Shown piece by piece: positions 27,199-36,113 of a stretch of 64,000 nucleotides of DNA (position 1 is its first letter; each line of letters begins with the position of its first letter). The notes under the pieces were generated by a model, which saw only the letters and a list, made by a program, of their open reading frames with translations, searched no databases and was not told the DNA's origin. The DNA is from Tsuneonella troitsensis (lineage in GTDB: Bacteria > Pseudomonadota > Alphaproteobacteria > Sphingomonadales > Sphingomonadaceae): NCBI RefSeq assembly GCF_001441535.1, contig NZ_LMAU01000002.1, positions 1 to 64,000 on the forward strand. The letters are read 5' to 3'. Both the position numbers and the translations under genes were made by a program.

Positions 27199-28272
27199 TC
27201 AGCCGGAGATCGGCATAGTGAGCGTCGCATGGAGACCTTCCGGCCTCCATTCGGTGGCGAGTTCGCCGCGATTGTGGCTGAGTAGCGTGCGAGCGATGTT
27301 GAAACCGGTTCCGCTGCTTTCGGGAGGGGCGGAGACAAGCGGGCCACCGCGCTCCGTCCAAGTAATGACCAGCGTTTTTGGATTATTGTCGTCGACATAC
27401 CAGTTGATGTCGATCGAGCCAAGATCGTTGGACAGCGCCCCGTACTTGCTCGCGTTCGCGGCAAGCTCGTGCAGCGTTAGTCCGATCGTCGAAACGGCAT
27501 TTGGTTCGGTTCGCGCCCCATTGCCGTGGAAACGGATTCGGTCGCCTTCGGGGTCGTACGGTGCAAGAACCGAGCGGATTGCCTGCCCGAGTTCGATCGA
27601 ACCCAATATCGCCTCGTCCAGCGTCGGTTCATATGAGCGGCCGAGCGCCTGTACCCGCTCGTTGATCTTTTTCGCGACATCCATCGACTGCATCGACCGA
27701 CCGGTGATGTTTACGATACCGCCGATAACCGCGAACACGTTCTTCAGGCGGTGGGATACCTCACGTGCCATCGCGCGCGCGTGCCGTTCTTCCGCGCGCG
27801 CCTGGTGAACGTCACTGACGTCCCATTGGCTGCCGAAGAAATAGAGCAGCTTGCCAGTTTCGTCGTAGATAGGCCCCAGGTGCAGCGCGTTCCAGAACGT
27901 GGAGCCGTCCTTCCGGTAGTTCAGCACCTCGACGATGGCCACGTCTTCATTTGCTATCGCCTCGCGCATCCGGGCGACCGGTTCTGCTGCGGTCCGTGGT
28001 CCTTGCAGAAATCGACAATTGCGACCGACCACTTCTTCCGGTGAGTAGCCAGTAAGGCGGCAAAACGCCTCGTTGCAGAAGATGATCGGCTCGTCGTCTT
28101 GCCACGGATCGGTCAGAATGACCGCCATGCGCGTTTGCGCCATGGCCTGTTCGAACAGCAGACCCGTCGCACCGGGGAAGTGCTTGTAGTCGGGATGGGT
28201 GGGGTGATCGCTGGTGATTTGGGGCGCATTCGCGCCGCTCCAATACCCCTTGCGATCTTCTGTATCGGCCAT
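27199..28272 (-). CDS. Blue-light LOV-HWE histidine kinase
   Basis: A 357-residue soluble photoreceptor kinase. The LOV domain (about 45-155) carries the flavin-adduct motif GRNCRFLQ with Cys86 and the photochemical Gln149 in YFFGSQWD. The kinase part belongs to the HWE family: HRLKNVF with His174, the N-box ELAANASKYGALSN and the WTERGGP signature. It resembles the 346-residue kinase EL346 of Erythrobacter litoralis. Blue light should form the cysteinyl-flavin adduct and raise autophosphorylation, with phosphate passed to the receiver protein encoded 9 bases downstream. Confidence 0.95.
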   Translation of the reverse strand: MADTEDRKGYWSGANAPQITSDHPTHPDYKHFPGATGLLFEQAMAQTRMAVILTDPWQDDEPIIFCNEAFCRLTGYSPEEVVGRNCRFLQGPRTAAEPVARMREAIANEDVAIVEVLNYRKDGSTFWNALHLGPIYDETGKLLYFFGSQWDVSDVHQARAEERHARAMAREVSHRLKNVFAVIGGIVNITGRSMQSMDVAKKINERVQALGRSYEPTLDEAILGSIELGQAIRSVLAPYDPEGDRIRFHGNGARTEPNAVSTIGLTLHELAANASKYGALSNDLGSIDINWYVDDNNPKTLVITWTERGGPLVSAPPESSGTGFNIARTLLSHNRGELATEWRPEGLHATLTMPISG

Positions 28273-28333
28273 CGTAGTCGAATGTTCGCCCGGTTGCGGC
28301 GACAGGTCGCCTCTCGCTGGTTCAAGAGACTAC

Positions 28334-28358
28334 ATCGCTTCAAGCGCAATTCGGTTCC
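28334..28358 (-). promoter_or_regulatory. EcfG-like general-stress promoter before LOV kinase
   Basis: On the minus strand GGAAC (28354-28358) is followed by a 16-base spacer and CGAT (28334-28337). The alphaproteobacterial EcfG consensus is GGAAC-N16/17-CGTT, so there is one mismatch in the -10. It lies about 62 bases before the kinase start. This would tie the light sensor to the general stress response. Confidence 0.35.
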
Positions 28359-28368
28359 TGATCAACGA

Positions 28369-29466
28369 TTAAAGCAATCGCATCTGCCCGCCTATCGATG
28401 GTCGATGAAAACGGGTGCAGTCGAGTTCGAACCGCTCCTTGCCGATCCCGGCGCGCTTGCAGGCTAGGACGAAGCGCGCGCGGAACAGATCGGCCCAGAC
28501 GCCCGACGGCTTCATCCGGGTGAAGAAATCGGGGTCGTTGTCGCGGCCGCCTCTGATCGCTCGTACGATCGCCATCACCTTGTCGCCGCGTTCGGGGAAA
28601 TGGACGCTCAGCCACTCCCGAAACAGCGGCGCGACCTCGTGCGGCAGACGGAGCGGTATCCAGCCCGCGGACCGCACCCCCACCGCCGCCGCACGGGCGA
28701 CGATCTCCTCCATGAACTGGTCGGTGATCGCCGGGATGATTGGCGAAACCGAGCAATGCACCGGAACGCCCGCCTCGACCAGGCGACCGAGGGCCGCAAG
28801 CCGTTTGGCCGGTGCCGCGGCGCGAGGTTCGAGCATACCCGACAACTTCGGATCGAGAGAGGTCACCGATACCGACACCGCTACAAGGCGGCGCTCGGCG
28901 AGTTTCGAAAGCAGATCGAGATCGTCCAGCACCCGATCGGACTTCGTCGTGATCGTGACTGGGTGGGCTGCGTCGAGGCACACCTCTAACACCTGGCGCG
29001 TGATGCGATACTGCCGCTCGATTGGTTGATAGGGGTCGGTATTGGTCCCCATTGCGATAGGGCGTGGCCGGTAACGCGGCTTGGCGAGGGTCTCGCGCAG
29101 CAGGCGCGCCGCATCGGGCTTGGCGAACAGCTTGGTTTCGAAGTCGAGACCCGGCGACAGGTCGTGATAGGCATGAGTCGGACGCGCAAAACAGTACACG
29201 CACCCATGCTCGCACCCGCGATAGGCGTTCACCGAACGGTCGAACGGCACGTCCGGCGAGGTGTTGAAGGTCAGGATCGTCTTGGGTTGTTCCTCGGTAA
29301 CGGTCGTCCGCAGCTTCACCGGCGGACCGTCGAGCTTTTCGACATGGTCCCGCCAATCGCCGTCGACTTCGCGCGTCGCCAGGCCAAAGCGCGTCGGCAC
29401 GAGCGCTCCTTGCGCGCCGCGACCGCTCACTGGTGGTTCGACTCGCCGCTCCATGATTTGGAACAT
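28369..29466 (-). CDS. PA0069-family radical SAM protein
   Basis: A 365-residue radical SAM protein with the cluster motif CEHGCVYC (Cx3Cx2C) at about residues 88-95, preceded by NAYRGCEHG. The segment AMGTNTDPYQPIERQYRITR and the later VSVTSLDPKLSG are typical of the PA0069/SplB-like group. The reaction is unknown; relatives include spore photoproduct lyase, but this family lacks a proven DNA-repair role. It starts 28 bases from the moaB end. Its co-location with a blue-light kinase is suggestive but not proof of a photodamage function. Confidence 0.9.
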   Translation of the reverse strand: MFQIMERRVEPPVSGRGAQGALVPTRFGLATREVDGDWRDHVEKLDGPPVKLRTTVTEEQPKTILTFNTSPDVPFDRSVNAYRGCEHGCVYCFARPTHAYHDLSPGLDFETKLFAKPDAARLLRETLAKPRYRPRPIAMGTNTDPYQPIERQYRITRQVLEVCLDAAHPVTITTKSDRVLDDLDLLSKLAERRLVAVSVSVTSLDPKLSGMLEPRAAAPAKRLAALGRLVEAGVPVHCSVSPIIPAITDQFMEEIVARAAAVGVRSAGWIPLRLPHEVAPLFREWLSVHFPERGDKVMAIVRAIRGGRDNDPDFFTRMKPSGVWADLFRARFVLACKRAGIGKERFELDCTRFHRPSIGGQMRLL

Positions 29467-29493
29467 AAGCGGAACAAGCGTTCTTCGAAAGTC

Positions 29494-30021
29494 CTATTTC
29501 TCGCGCAGGCGGGGCATCAGGTCGACGAAGTTGCAGGGGCGGTTCCGGCTATCGAGCTGTTCGGCCAGGATCCCGTCCCACCCGTCCTTCACCGCGCCAT
29601 TCGATCCGGGAAGCGCGAAGATGTAGGTCCCGCGCGCAACCACCGCCACGGCCCGGCTTTGGACGGTGCTGGTCCCGATAGATCGGTAGCTCAGCATCCT
29701 GAACAGCTCTCCGAAACCGGGGATATCCTTGACCTTGATCCGGTCGAGCGCTTCGGGCGTCACGTCGCGGCCCGTCAGTCCGGTACCTCCGGTGGTGACG
29801 ATCGCGTCGATCGCCGGATCGTCGATCCAGCCGGTGAGCCGGGCGACAAGCAGGTCCGCATCGTCCTTCTCGATTCCGCGCTCGGCCAGGGAATGCCCAG
29901 CGTCCGAGATGCGCTCTGCCAGGATGTCGCCGCTGGTGTCGTCGGCGGGCGTCCGGGTATCCGAAACGGTCAGCAGGGCGATATTGATCGACCGGAAGTC
30001 CCGTGCCGGATCGATCGGCAT
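29494..30021 (-). CDS. moaB: Molybdenum cofactor biosynthesis protein B
   Basis: A 175-residue MoaB/MogA-fold protein that adenylylates molybdopterin before metal insertion. The motifs TVSDTRTPADDTSG, TTGGTGLTGRDVTPEA and ALPGSNGAVKDGW are all present. Its ATG shares one base with the stop of the lytic transglycosylase gene (TAATG), so it is translated from that message. No other molybdenum-cofactor gene is in the window. Confidence 0.95.
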   Translation of the reverse strand: MPIDPARDFRSINIALLTVSDTRTPADDTSGDILAERISDAGHSLAERGIEKDDADLLVARLTGWIDDPAIDAIVTTGGTGLTGRDVTPEALDRIKVKDIPGFGELFRMLSYRSIGTSTVQSRAVAVVARGTYIFALPGSNGAVKDGWDGILAEQLDSRNRPCNFVDLMPRLREK

Positions 30022-31784
30022 TACCGGTTTGCGCTCAGGCGGACACCCTTGCTGCCCGACAGCTCGGGGAAGGTCGGCCACATACCTTGCGCCAGAGCGA
30101 GCCGGCTGTCCGAACCCGCACCCGCTTGCCGTTCGTACATCCAGTAGTTGCGCATCACGATGCCGACGTAGCCGCGCGTCTCCCAGTACGGGATGCTCTC
30201 CATATAGAGCAGCGGGTCGCCTTGGTCGCGGATCTCGGAATTCCAGCGCGTGATCGGGGTCAGGCCAGCGTTGTAGGCGGCCATGATCTTGGGCAGCAGT
30301 CCGCCGGTCGCAGAACTGTCGCGCAGCATCGCAAGATGGCGCTGGCCGAAGGCGAGGTTGATCTCCGGGCGGTTGAGGTCGCTGGGCGATCCGCTGACGC
30401 CCAGGCTGGGGGCGTGATCGCGCGCTGCCGCGGGCATGATCTGCATCAGGCCGCGTGCACCAGCGGGGCTGACTGCGCCCGCCTGAAAACGCGATTCCTG
30501 CAGGGTGTGGGCGAAGGCCAGGGCCGGGTCGACCTTCCAACCGGTCGCGGGCTGCCAGCGCGGTGCGGGGTAGCGCAGCGCGGTTTCGGCGCGCGCACCG
30601 CGCGGAGCGTTGGCGGACATCCACAGCTGGGTGGCAGGCAGGCCGAGTTCGCGAGCGAGCCGTGAAAGGGCCTCGTACTCGCTCGCCGAACCGATCCTCG
30701 CCTCGTGCCGCAGGACGTCGTCAGCCAGCGAATCCCGCCCGATTTCGGCAAGCGCCACCGCGGTGCGCACGTTGGGCGATCCGCGCAGGCGCTGCCAGTC
30801 GGCCAAGGTGAAGTCTGCGGTGCGCTTGCCGCCCGGAACTTCCTGCCCCAGCGCCTCTCGTGCCAGCATGCCGTAGAGCGTCTCGTCGAGCCGAGCGGCG
30901 CCGCGCAACTGCTCGGCCGCGCGCTCCGGTTGGCGACAGCGGACGAAGGCACGGCTGGCCCAGTAATGCGCCGCAGCGGTCAGTTCGAGGTTCTGCGCCG
31001 ATCCCGCCGCGCGCTGGAAGCCGTCGGCAGCCTGGTCGCAATCGCCCAGGCGCCACGCAGCAAGACCAGCCGCCCAGTCGCCTTCACCGATCCAGGCACC
31101 GCTTCCGCCCTCGCGGACGGTGCGCGCCATCGCCAGCGCGGCGGCGTCCTGGTTCTCGATGTAATAGCTCCACGCAACGCGCTGGCGCCATTCGGCCCGC
31201 GCTTCGCCGGAAAGCGAGGCATCGACCCCGTCGAGCAGCACGCGGGCACCCTCCGGGTCGTCGTTCTTGATCCGGTCGATGATCGCCGACTTGACGGTCT
31301 CGGGCATCGTCCCGTCGTTGACCGCAGAGGGCAGTACCCGGCGCGGCGCATATCCTTGCGGGACAAGTCGCTGCTCGGCAGGCAGGCCGGGCATCGCGGT
31401 CAGACCGCGCTTGAGCCCGAGGCTGGCCACTTTCGAAGCCTGCGGAAGGTGCGTGCCCTGCGCCAGCCAGCTTTCGATCGCGGGCAACTCGATTTTCGGG
31501 CTCGCTGCGTCGAGGAAGTACTCGGCTTTCGCGACCTGGTGGAGGGGGCCGTCCGGCCGCTCGGCGAACATCATGTCCACCCGCGTCCAGTCTTTCGCGT
31601 CCATCGCGGCGAACAGCGACCTGTACCAGTCGCGATCCGATTGGTTCAGCAGTTCGGGGACAGTCGTTGAATTGGCGCGGTTCCGGAAGTATTCGGCGGC
31701 GCTGGAATTGGCGAGGGCAGGCGCGGCGGTGCTGCAGGCGAGCGCTCCCGCAATAATAGCGATCAATCGGCTGCTTCGCGCCAT
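30021..31784 (-). CDS. Soluble lytic murein transglycosylase
   Basis: A 587-residue periplasmic peptidoglycan lyase. After a signal peptide (1-24, ending TAAPALA) comes a long alpha-superhelical domain, then a C-terminal SLT domain: HTLQESRFQAGAVSPAGARGLMQIMPA carries the catalytic Glu, and the later AYNAGLTPITRW is the family's AYNxG motif. It cuts glycan strands forming 1,6-anhydromuramic acid. The ATG at 31784 is chosen because it starts the signal peptide. It overlaps the upstream UDG-like gene by 22 bases. Confidence 0.94.
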   Translation of the reverse strand: MARSSRLIAIIAGALACSTAAPALANSSAAEYFRNRANSTTVPELLNQSDRDWYRSLFAAMDAKDWTRVDMMFAERPDGPLHQVAKAEYFLDAASPKIELPAIESWLAQGTHLPQASKVASLGLKRGLTAMPGLPAEQRLVPQGYAPRRVLPSAVNDGTMPETVKSAIIDRIKNDDPEGARVLLDGVDASLSGEARAEWRQRVAWSYYIENQDAAALAMARTVREGGSGAWIGEGDWAAGLAAWRLGDCDQAADGFQRAAGSAQNLELTAAAHYWASRAFVRCRQPERAAEQLRGAARLDETLYGMLAREALGQEVPGGKRTADFTLADWQRLRGSPNVRTAVALAEIGRDSLADDVLRHEARIGSASEYEALSRLARELGLPATQLWMSANAPRGARAETALRYPAPRWQPATGWKVDPALAFAHTLQESRFQAGAVSPAGARGLMQIMPAAARDHAPSLGVSGSPSDLNRPEINLAFGQRHLAMLRDSSATGGLLPKIMAAYNAGLTPITRWNSEIRDQGDPLLYMESIPYWETRGYVGIVMRNYWMYERQAGAGSDSRLALAQGMWPTFPELSGSKGVRLSANR

Positions 31785-32536
31785 GCGTCGGTTTCCGTCC
31801 ACTCCAGCCATTCCTTCCACAAGCGGGCTCTCGCTTGCCAATTCTCGTGCAACCGTCCGAGCCCGAACGTGAACAGGGCAGGTACCCTGCCGCCTTCATG
31901 GTTGAAGGAGCGTAACTTTTGAGTGCCTTGCGCTGGATCGTGCCCACAGAGCGGCAGGATGTTGCGTCCCAGCACCAAGAGCCGTTTGGGCCGAGCGATC
32001 CACACGTGATGAGCGAGCAGGGCACCCATTCCCTGCCGCTCGATCTGGGCCCAGTCGGCAAGCGGTGTGTGCCGCGGAAGGACCGAGGCGCGATAGACTT
32101 TGTCCGTGGCGATTCCCGCGGCAGCCAGGAACCCTTCGAGTAACTGACCCTCCGGACCTGACAGCAAGCTATCGCGGTCCGCTTCCTCCGGCATCGGGAC
32201 AAGGATCATGAGGTCCGCGCCTGCTTCGCCGGTCGGAGCGACGCGCGGTGATAGCCCGCCCTCGTCGAGCGATGGCTCCGAGAGCCACCATGAACGGAAT
32301 GCGTCGAGATCCTGCGGCCAGCTTGCCTGCTCGCCCCCGATTGAGGGTTCGGCAACTACCGGCTTGGCCGCCGAGGCCTTTGTGCGGAAAACTTCCTGCG
32401 CCGGAATTTCCGCCTCGGGATCGGCCAGCCAGGCGCTCGGCTCGTCGGCGAACACCGCATCCACGCCCGCCCCGCGCCACCACGAAAGCGCGGCGGCGAC
32501 GTCCGCTTCCAGAGGAGAGGTTGGTGGGCGTTGCAC
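31763..32536 (-). CDS. Degenerate uracil-DNA-glycosylase-superfamily protein
   Basis: A 257-residue protein, starting from GTG, whose C-terminal 150 residues align in layout with family 4 uracil-DNA glycosylases: MILVPMPEEADRDSLLSGPEGQLL at the place of the GEAPG...GPFVG.AGQLL motif, then VYRASVLPRHTP and RPKRLLVLGRNILP. The catalytic GEAPG loop is lost and the four Fe-S cysteines are absent, so it is probably not a uracil excision enzyme. The N-terminal 70 residues are an Ala/Trp-rich lead. Such proteins recur in sphingomonads with no assigned function. Confidence 0.7.
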   Translation of the reverse strand: MQRPPTSPLEADVAAALSWWRGAGVDAVFADEPSAWLADPEAEIPAQEVFRTKASAAKPVVAEPSIGGEQASWPQDLDAFRSWWLSEPSLDEGGLSPRVAPTGEAGADLMILVPMPEEADRDSLLSGPEGQLLEGFLAAAGIATDKVYRASVLPRHTPLADWAQIERQGMGALLAHHVWIARPKRLLVLGRNILPLCGHDPAQGTQKLRSFNHEGGRVPALFTFGLGRLHENWQARARLWKEWLEWTETDAWREAAD

Positions 32537-32610
32537 GGGACATGGGTCTTGACCTGCCCCCGCGCTGCAATCAAGCGTTTCGCCGATATTCGAACTGGGA
32601 GCCTGAGGGC

Positions 32611-34257
32611 ATGAGCGAACGCGAATCGATGCCGTGCGACGTTGTGATCGTCGGTGGAGGCCCGGCCGGGCTGGCCGCTGCGATCCGGCTGAAGCAATTG
32701 AACGACGCGCTCGAAGTCGTGGTGCTCGAAAAGGGTTCGGAAATCGGCGCCCACATTCTGTCGGGCGCGGTGGTCGATCCCAAGGCGCTAGACGAACTGC
32801 TGCCCGAATGGCGCGACAGTTGCCCGATGGCCGAGGTGCCGGTGACCGACAACTGGCACTGGGTTCTCTCGAAGAACGGCAAGACGTCGCTCCCGCACCT
32901 GATCATGCCGCCCTTCATGTCGAACGACGGGTGCTACACGGGCAGCCTCGGCAACTTGTGCCGCTGGCTCGCCGAGCAGGCCGAAGCGCTCGGCGTGATG
33001 ATTTTTCCCGGGTTTCCTGCTGCCGAATTCATCATCAACGACAGTGAAACCGTCACCGGAGTCATCACGCAGGACATGGGCGTTGCGGCCGACGGCAGTC
33101 ACAAGGGCGATTACCAGCCCGGCATGGAGATCCACGCCAAGTACACGCTGTTCGCCGAAGGGGCGCGCGGCAATCTGACCAAGCAACTCAAGAAGCGCTT
33201 CGATCTCGAGGCGGATTGCCAGCCGCAGGTCTACGGGCTCGGTATCAAGGAGATCTGGGACATCGCGCCCGACAAGCACGTTCCGGGGCGCGTGATCCAC
33301 ACCCAGGGCTGGCCGCTGACCGAAAGCGAGAGCTGGGGTGGCGGGTTCCTCTACCATCAGGCGAACGGCCAGGTCGCGATCGGATTCGTCACGGCGCTCG
33401 ACTATCGCAATCCTTGGGTCAGCCCGTTCCAGGAGTTCCAGCGCTGGAAGCAACACCCGGCGATCCGCGAATACCTCGAGGGCGGCAAGCGCGTGGCCTA
33501 TGGTGCGCGGGCGATCAACGAGGGCGGCTGGCAGTCGGTGCCCAAACTCGCGTTCCCCGGCGGCGCACTGATCGGCTGCGCGGCCGGTTTCGTGAACGTG
33601 CCGCGCATCAAGGGTAGCCACACCGCGATGAAGAGCGGGATGCTCGCCGCCGAAAGCATCGCCGCCGCCATCGGGCGGGGCGAGGAGCATACCGCGCTGA
33701 TGGACTACGACGCGGCGGTTCGTTCGAGCTGGATCGCGGACGAACTGAAGCTGGTCCAGAACGCGCAGCCCGCCGTCGCCAAGTTCGGCGGCGACATCGG
33801 CACCGTGATCGCCGGCCTCGACATGTGGCTGCGCTATCTCAAGATGCCGATCATCCCCGCGCTCAAGCACGAGCCCGATTACGAGCTGACGGGCCGCGCC
33901 GATCTCTATCCGAAGATCGCCTATCCCAAGCCCGACGGCGTGATCAGCTTCGACCGGCTGACCAGCGTGGCGTTCAGCTACACCAACCACGCCGAGAACC
34001 AGCCGTGCCACCTGATCGTCAAGGACATGGACCTGCAGAAGCGCAGCGAGCTGGGCGTCTATGGCGGACCCTCGGCACGGTATTGTCCGGCTGGGGTCTA
34101 CGAGTGGCTGGTGGACGAGGCGACCGGCGCGCCGAAGTTCCAGATCAACTCGCAGAACTGCGTCCACTGCAAGACCTGCGACATCAAGGACCCCAACCAA
34201 AACATCACTTGGGTCACGCCCGAGGGCGGCGGCGGTCCGAATTATCCGAATATGTGA
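32611..34257 (+). CDS. Electron-transfer flavoprotein-ubiquinone oxidoreductase
   Basis: A 548-residue ETF-QO, which passes electrons from ETF to ubiquinone at the membrane. It has the N-terminal FAD motif VIVGGGPAGLAAAIRLK, the quinone-binding region, and a C-terminal [4Fe-4S] set (CPAGVYEW and CVHCKTCDIKDP) typical of the family. The ATG at 32611 has GAGGG close upstream. It would complete the route from the acyl-CoA dehydrogenase at 24.5 kb. The gene is divergent from the UDG-like gene with 74 bases between. Confidence 0.97.
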   Translation: MSERESMPCDVVIVGGGPAGLAAAIRLKQLNDALEVVVLEKGSEIGAHILSGAVVDPKALDELLPEWRDSCPMAEVPVTDNWHWVLSKNGKTSLPHLIMPPFMSNDGCYTGSLGNLCRWLAEQAEALGVMIFPGFPAAEFIINDSETVTGVITQDMGVAADGSHKGDYQPGMEIHAKYTLFAEGARGNLTKQLKKRFDLEADCQPQVYGLGIKEIWDIAPDKHVPGRVIHTQGWPLTESESWGGGFLYHQANGQVAIGFVTALDYRNPWVSPFQEFQRWKQHPAIREYLEGGKRVAYGARAINEGGWQSVPKLAFPGGALIGCAAGFVNVPRIKGSHTAMKSGMLAAESIAAAIGRGEEHTALMDYDAAVRSSWIADELKLVQNAQPAVAKFGGDIGTVIAGLDMWLRYLKMPIIPALKHEPDYELTGRADLYPKIAYPKPDGVISFDRLTSVAFSYTNHAENQPCHLIVKDMDLQKRSELGVYGGPSARYCPAGVYEWLVDEATGAPKFQINSQNCVHCKTCDIKDPNQNITWVTPEGGGGPNYPNM

Positions 34258-34269
34258 GGAGGCCGATTG

Positions 34270-34512
34270 GTGGCCAAGTTTGATGCCCTGGCGGATTATT
34301 GTCGCGAGCAAAAGCTTCGCGAGTTCGAGCTACCATTTCACAAGATAGAGGGGCTCATTGGAAGCAAGCTCCTAGATAGTGCACTCCGGCCTCAATATTG
34401 GGCGAATGTTGTTGACGGTAGCGGCCCCGTGCGGGCGGCAATGAAGGACACCCCATACGAGACTTTTCTCGTATTGGGATCCAAGCGCGTTCGCTTTCAA
34501 CGCAAATTCTAG
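34270..34512 (+). CDS. Small DUF7662-like protein, low GC
   Basis: An 80-residue protein from a GTG with GAGGAGG 7 bases upstream (a TTG at 34267 is the alternative). The sequence ELPFHKIEGLIGSKLLDSALRPQYWAN has the pattern seen in DUF7662-type proteins (a short helix, an I-x-x-x-x-G-x-x-L segment, then an R-x-x-x-WW/W-AN block). That assignment is tentative and the function unknown. GC is about 50%, well below both neighbours, so it may have been acquired. It sits between the ETF-QO and ispE genes on the same strand. Confidence 0.65.
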   Translation: MAKFDALADYCREQKLREFELPFHKIEGLIGSKLLDSALRPQYWANVVDGSGPVRAAMKDTPYETFLVLGSKRVRFQRKF

Positions 34513-34518
34513 CCAGCC

Positions 34519-35316
34519 TTGCACGAAACCGCCTACGCCAAGATCAACCTCGCGCTGCATGTCCGGCGGCGGCGAGAGGATGGGTATCACGAGCTCGAGA
34601 CGCTGTTCGCGTTCGTCGATGCGGGGGACGGGCTCACTGCGCGTCCCGCCGAACGCGACGAGTTGACGATCTTTGGCGAGTTCGCCCCGCAAATCGCTGA
34701 TCCGTTTGGTAATATTGGCGCGCAGGCGCTCGCGAAACTACCCCGCTCGCAAGGGCTGGCGCTGACGCTGGAGAAGACGCTTCCGGTCGCTGCGGGGCTC
34801 GGGGGCGGGTCGGCGGATGCGGGGGCAGTGTTCCGGATCGTCGAGGCGCTGCATGGGCTGCCTGACGACTGGCCGGCAAGGGCAGCCAAGCTGGGCGCAG
34901 ACGTGCCCGCGTGCGTGACGAGCAAGATGTGCCTCGGTCACGGGACAGGCACCGAATTGTCGCGCGTGGTCAACGACATGGAGGGCGCTCCTGTCCTCCT
35001 CGTGAACCCGCGCGTACCGCTTGCGACCGGGCCGGTCTTTGCCGGTTGGGACGGCGAGGATTGCGGTCCGCTGCCCGATGGTCCCGCTTCGCGCATTGCC
35101 GCCGAAGGCCGCAACGACCTCGAAGCGCCTGCCATGGCGTTGGTGCCGCAGATTGCCGAGGTGCTGGATGCCCTGCGCGACGGGGCGAAGCTTGCCCGTA
35201 TGTCCGGTTCGGGTGCGACCTGTTTCGCGCTCTATGCCAGCGAGGCGGATCGCGATGCCGCGGCGGCGTCGCTGCCGCGCGAGTGGTGGCAAATGGCCGG
35301 GAAGCTCCGTCCTTGA
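34519..35316 (+). CDS. ispE: 4-diphosphocytidyl-2-C-methyl-D-erythritol kinase
   Basis: A 265-residue GHMP kinase of the non-mevalonate isoprenoid pathway, phosphorylating the 2-hydroxyl of CDP-ME. The ATP loop is LPVAAGLGGGSADAG, the substrate end is AYAKINLALHV, and the third motif is KLARMSGSGATCF. It starts from TTG, 6 bases after the small DUF gene. The stop overlaps the next gene's TTG (TTGA), indicating translational coupling. Confidence 0.96.
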   Translation: MHETAYAKINLALHVRRRREDGYHELETLFAFVDAGDGLTARPAERDELTIFGEFAPQIADPFGNIGAQALAKLPRSQGLALTLEKTLPVAAGLGGGSADAGAVFRIVEALHGLPDDWPARAAKLGADVPACVTSKMCLGHGTGTELSRVVNDMEGAPVLLVNPRVPLATGPVFAGWDGEDCGPLPDGPASRIAAEGRNDLEAPAMALVPQIAEVLDALRDGAKLARMSGSGATCFALYASEADRDAAAASLPREWWQMAGKLRP

Positions 35317-36047
35317 TCGGCGAGTGGCAGCCCTGGCGCCGCATCGGCCCTGAACCGAGCAAAGGCGGCATCGTTTTGATCGCCGACCATGCCAGCAACT
35401 TCGTGCCGTCCGACATCGAACTCGGTATCGACCCGGCGCTGATGCATGAGCACATTGCGATCGACATCGGAGTGGAGGGTGTCGCGACCAACTTGGCGCG
35501 ACGTCATGGCGTCCCGGCTCACCTTGCCACCGTCAGCCGATTGGTGTGCGATTTCAACCGCGACGAGGACGATCCGCGGGTGGTCCCCGACAGCAGCGAT
35601 GGGCACACGATCCCGGGCAATGTCGGTGCGAACCGGGAAGAGCGGTTAAACTGCTTCCATCGCCCCTACCATGACGCGCTTTCGGCATGGCTGGACGCTG
35701 TTCGTCCGGGCTTGTGCATCTCGCTGCACAGTTTCACCCCCGCGCTGAAAAGCGCGCCCGCCAGCCGCCCGTGGGAAGTCGGCGTGCTCTACAACACCGA
35801 CGATCGCGCCGCGCGGCACGGCATCCGCCTGTTCGCGGAAGCGGGTCTGACCGTCGGCGACAACGAACCCTTTTCGGGCAAGGACCTCAACGCGACGATG
35901 AACCGCCATGCCGAGGCGCGCGGGCTCCCCTACCTCGGCATCGAGGTGCGACAGGACCGGATCGATACCCCGGAAGCCCAGGAGCGATGGGGCGATCTGA
36001 TCGCCGAGGTCGCGGCCCGGGTGGCACTCATGCTTGAGGCGGCCTAA
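35313..36047 (+). CDS. N-formylglutamate amidohydrolase family protein
   Basis: A 244-residue metal-dependent amidohydrolase of the HutG/FGase type, which releases formate from N-formylglutamate in histidine catabolism. Visible family features are ADHASNFVPSDIE, the SRLVCDFNRDEDDP segment, HSFTP and EVRQD. It begins at a TTG overlapping the ispE stop by 4 bases, giving the family's usual start (LIGEWQPWR). No hut genes lie nearby, so another formyl or acyl amide substrate is possible. Confidence 0.9.
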   Translation: MIGEWQPWRRIGPEPSKGGIVLIADHASNFVPSDIELGIDPALMHEHIAIDIGVEGVATNLARRHGVPAHLATVSRLVCDFNRDEDDPRVVPDSSDGHTIPGNVGANREERLNCFHRPYHDALSAWLDAVRPGLCISLHSFTPALKSAPASRPWEVGVLYNTDDRAARHGIRLFAEAGLTVGDNEPFSGKDLNATMNRHAEARGLPYLGIEVRQDRIDTPEAQERWGDLIAEVAARVALMLEAA

Positions 36048-36113
36048 GGAAAAGCCGTTGGGGTCGGCGCGGCGGTTGGCCTAGGCCTATCCCGACTTTC
36101 AAGGACCTGCCCG

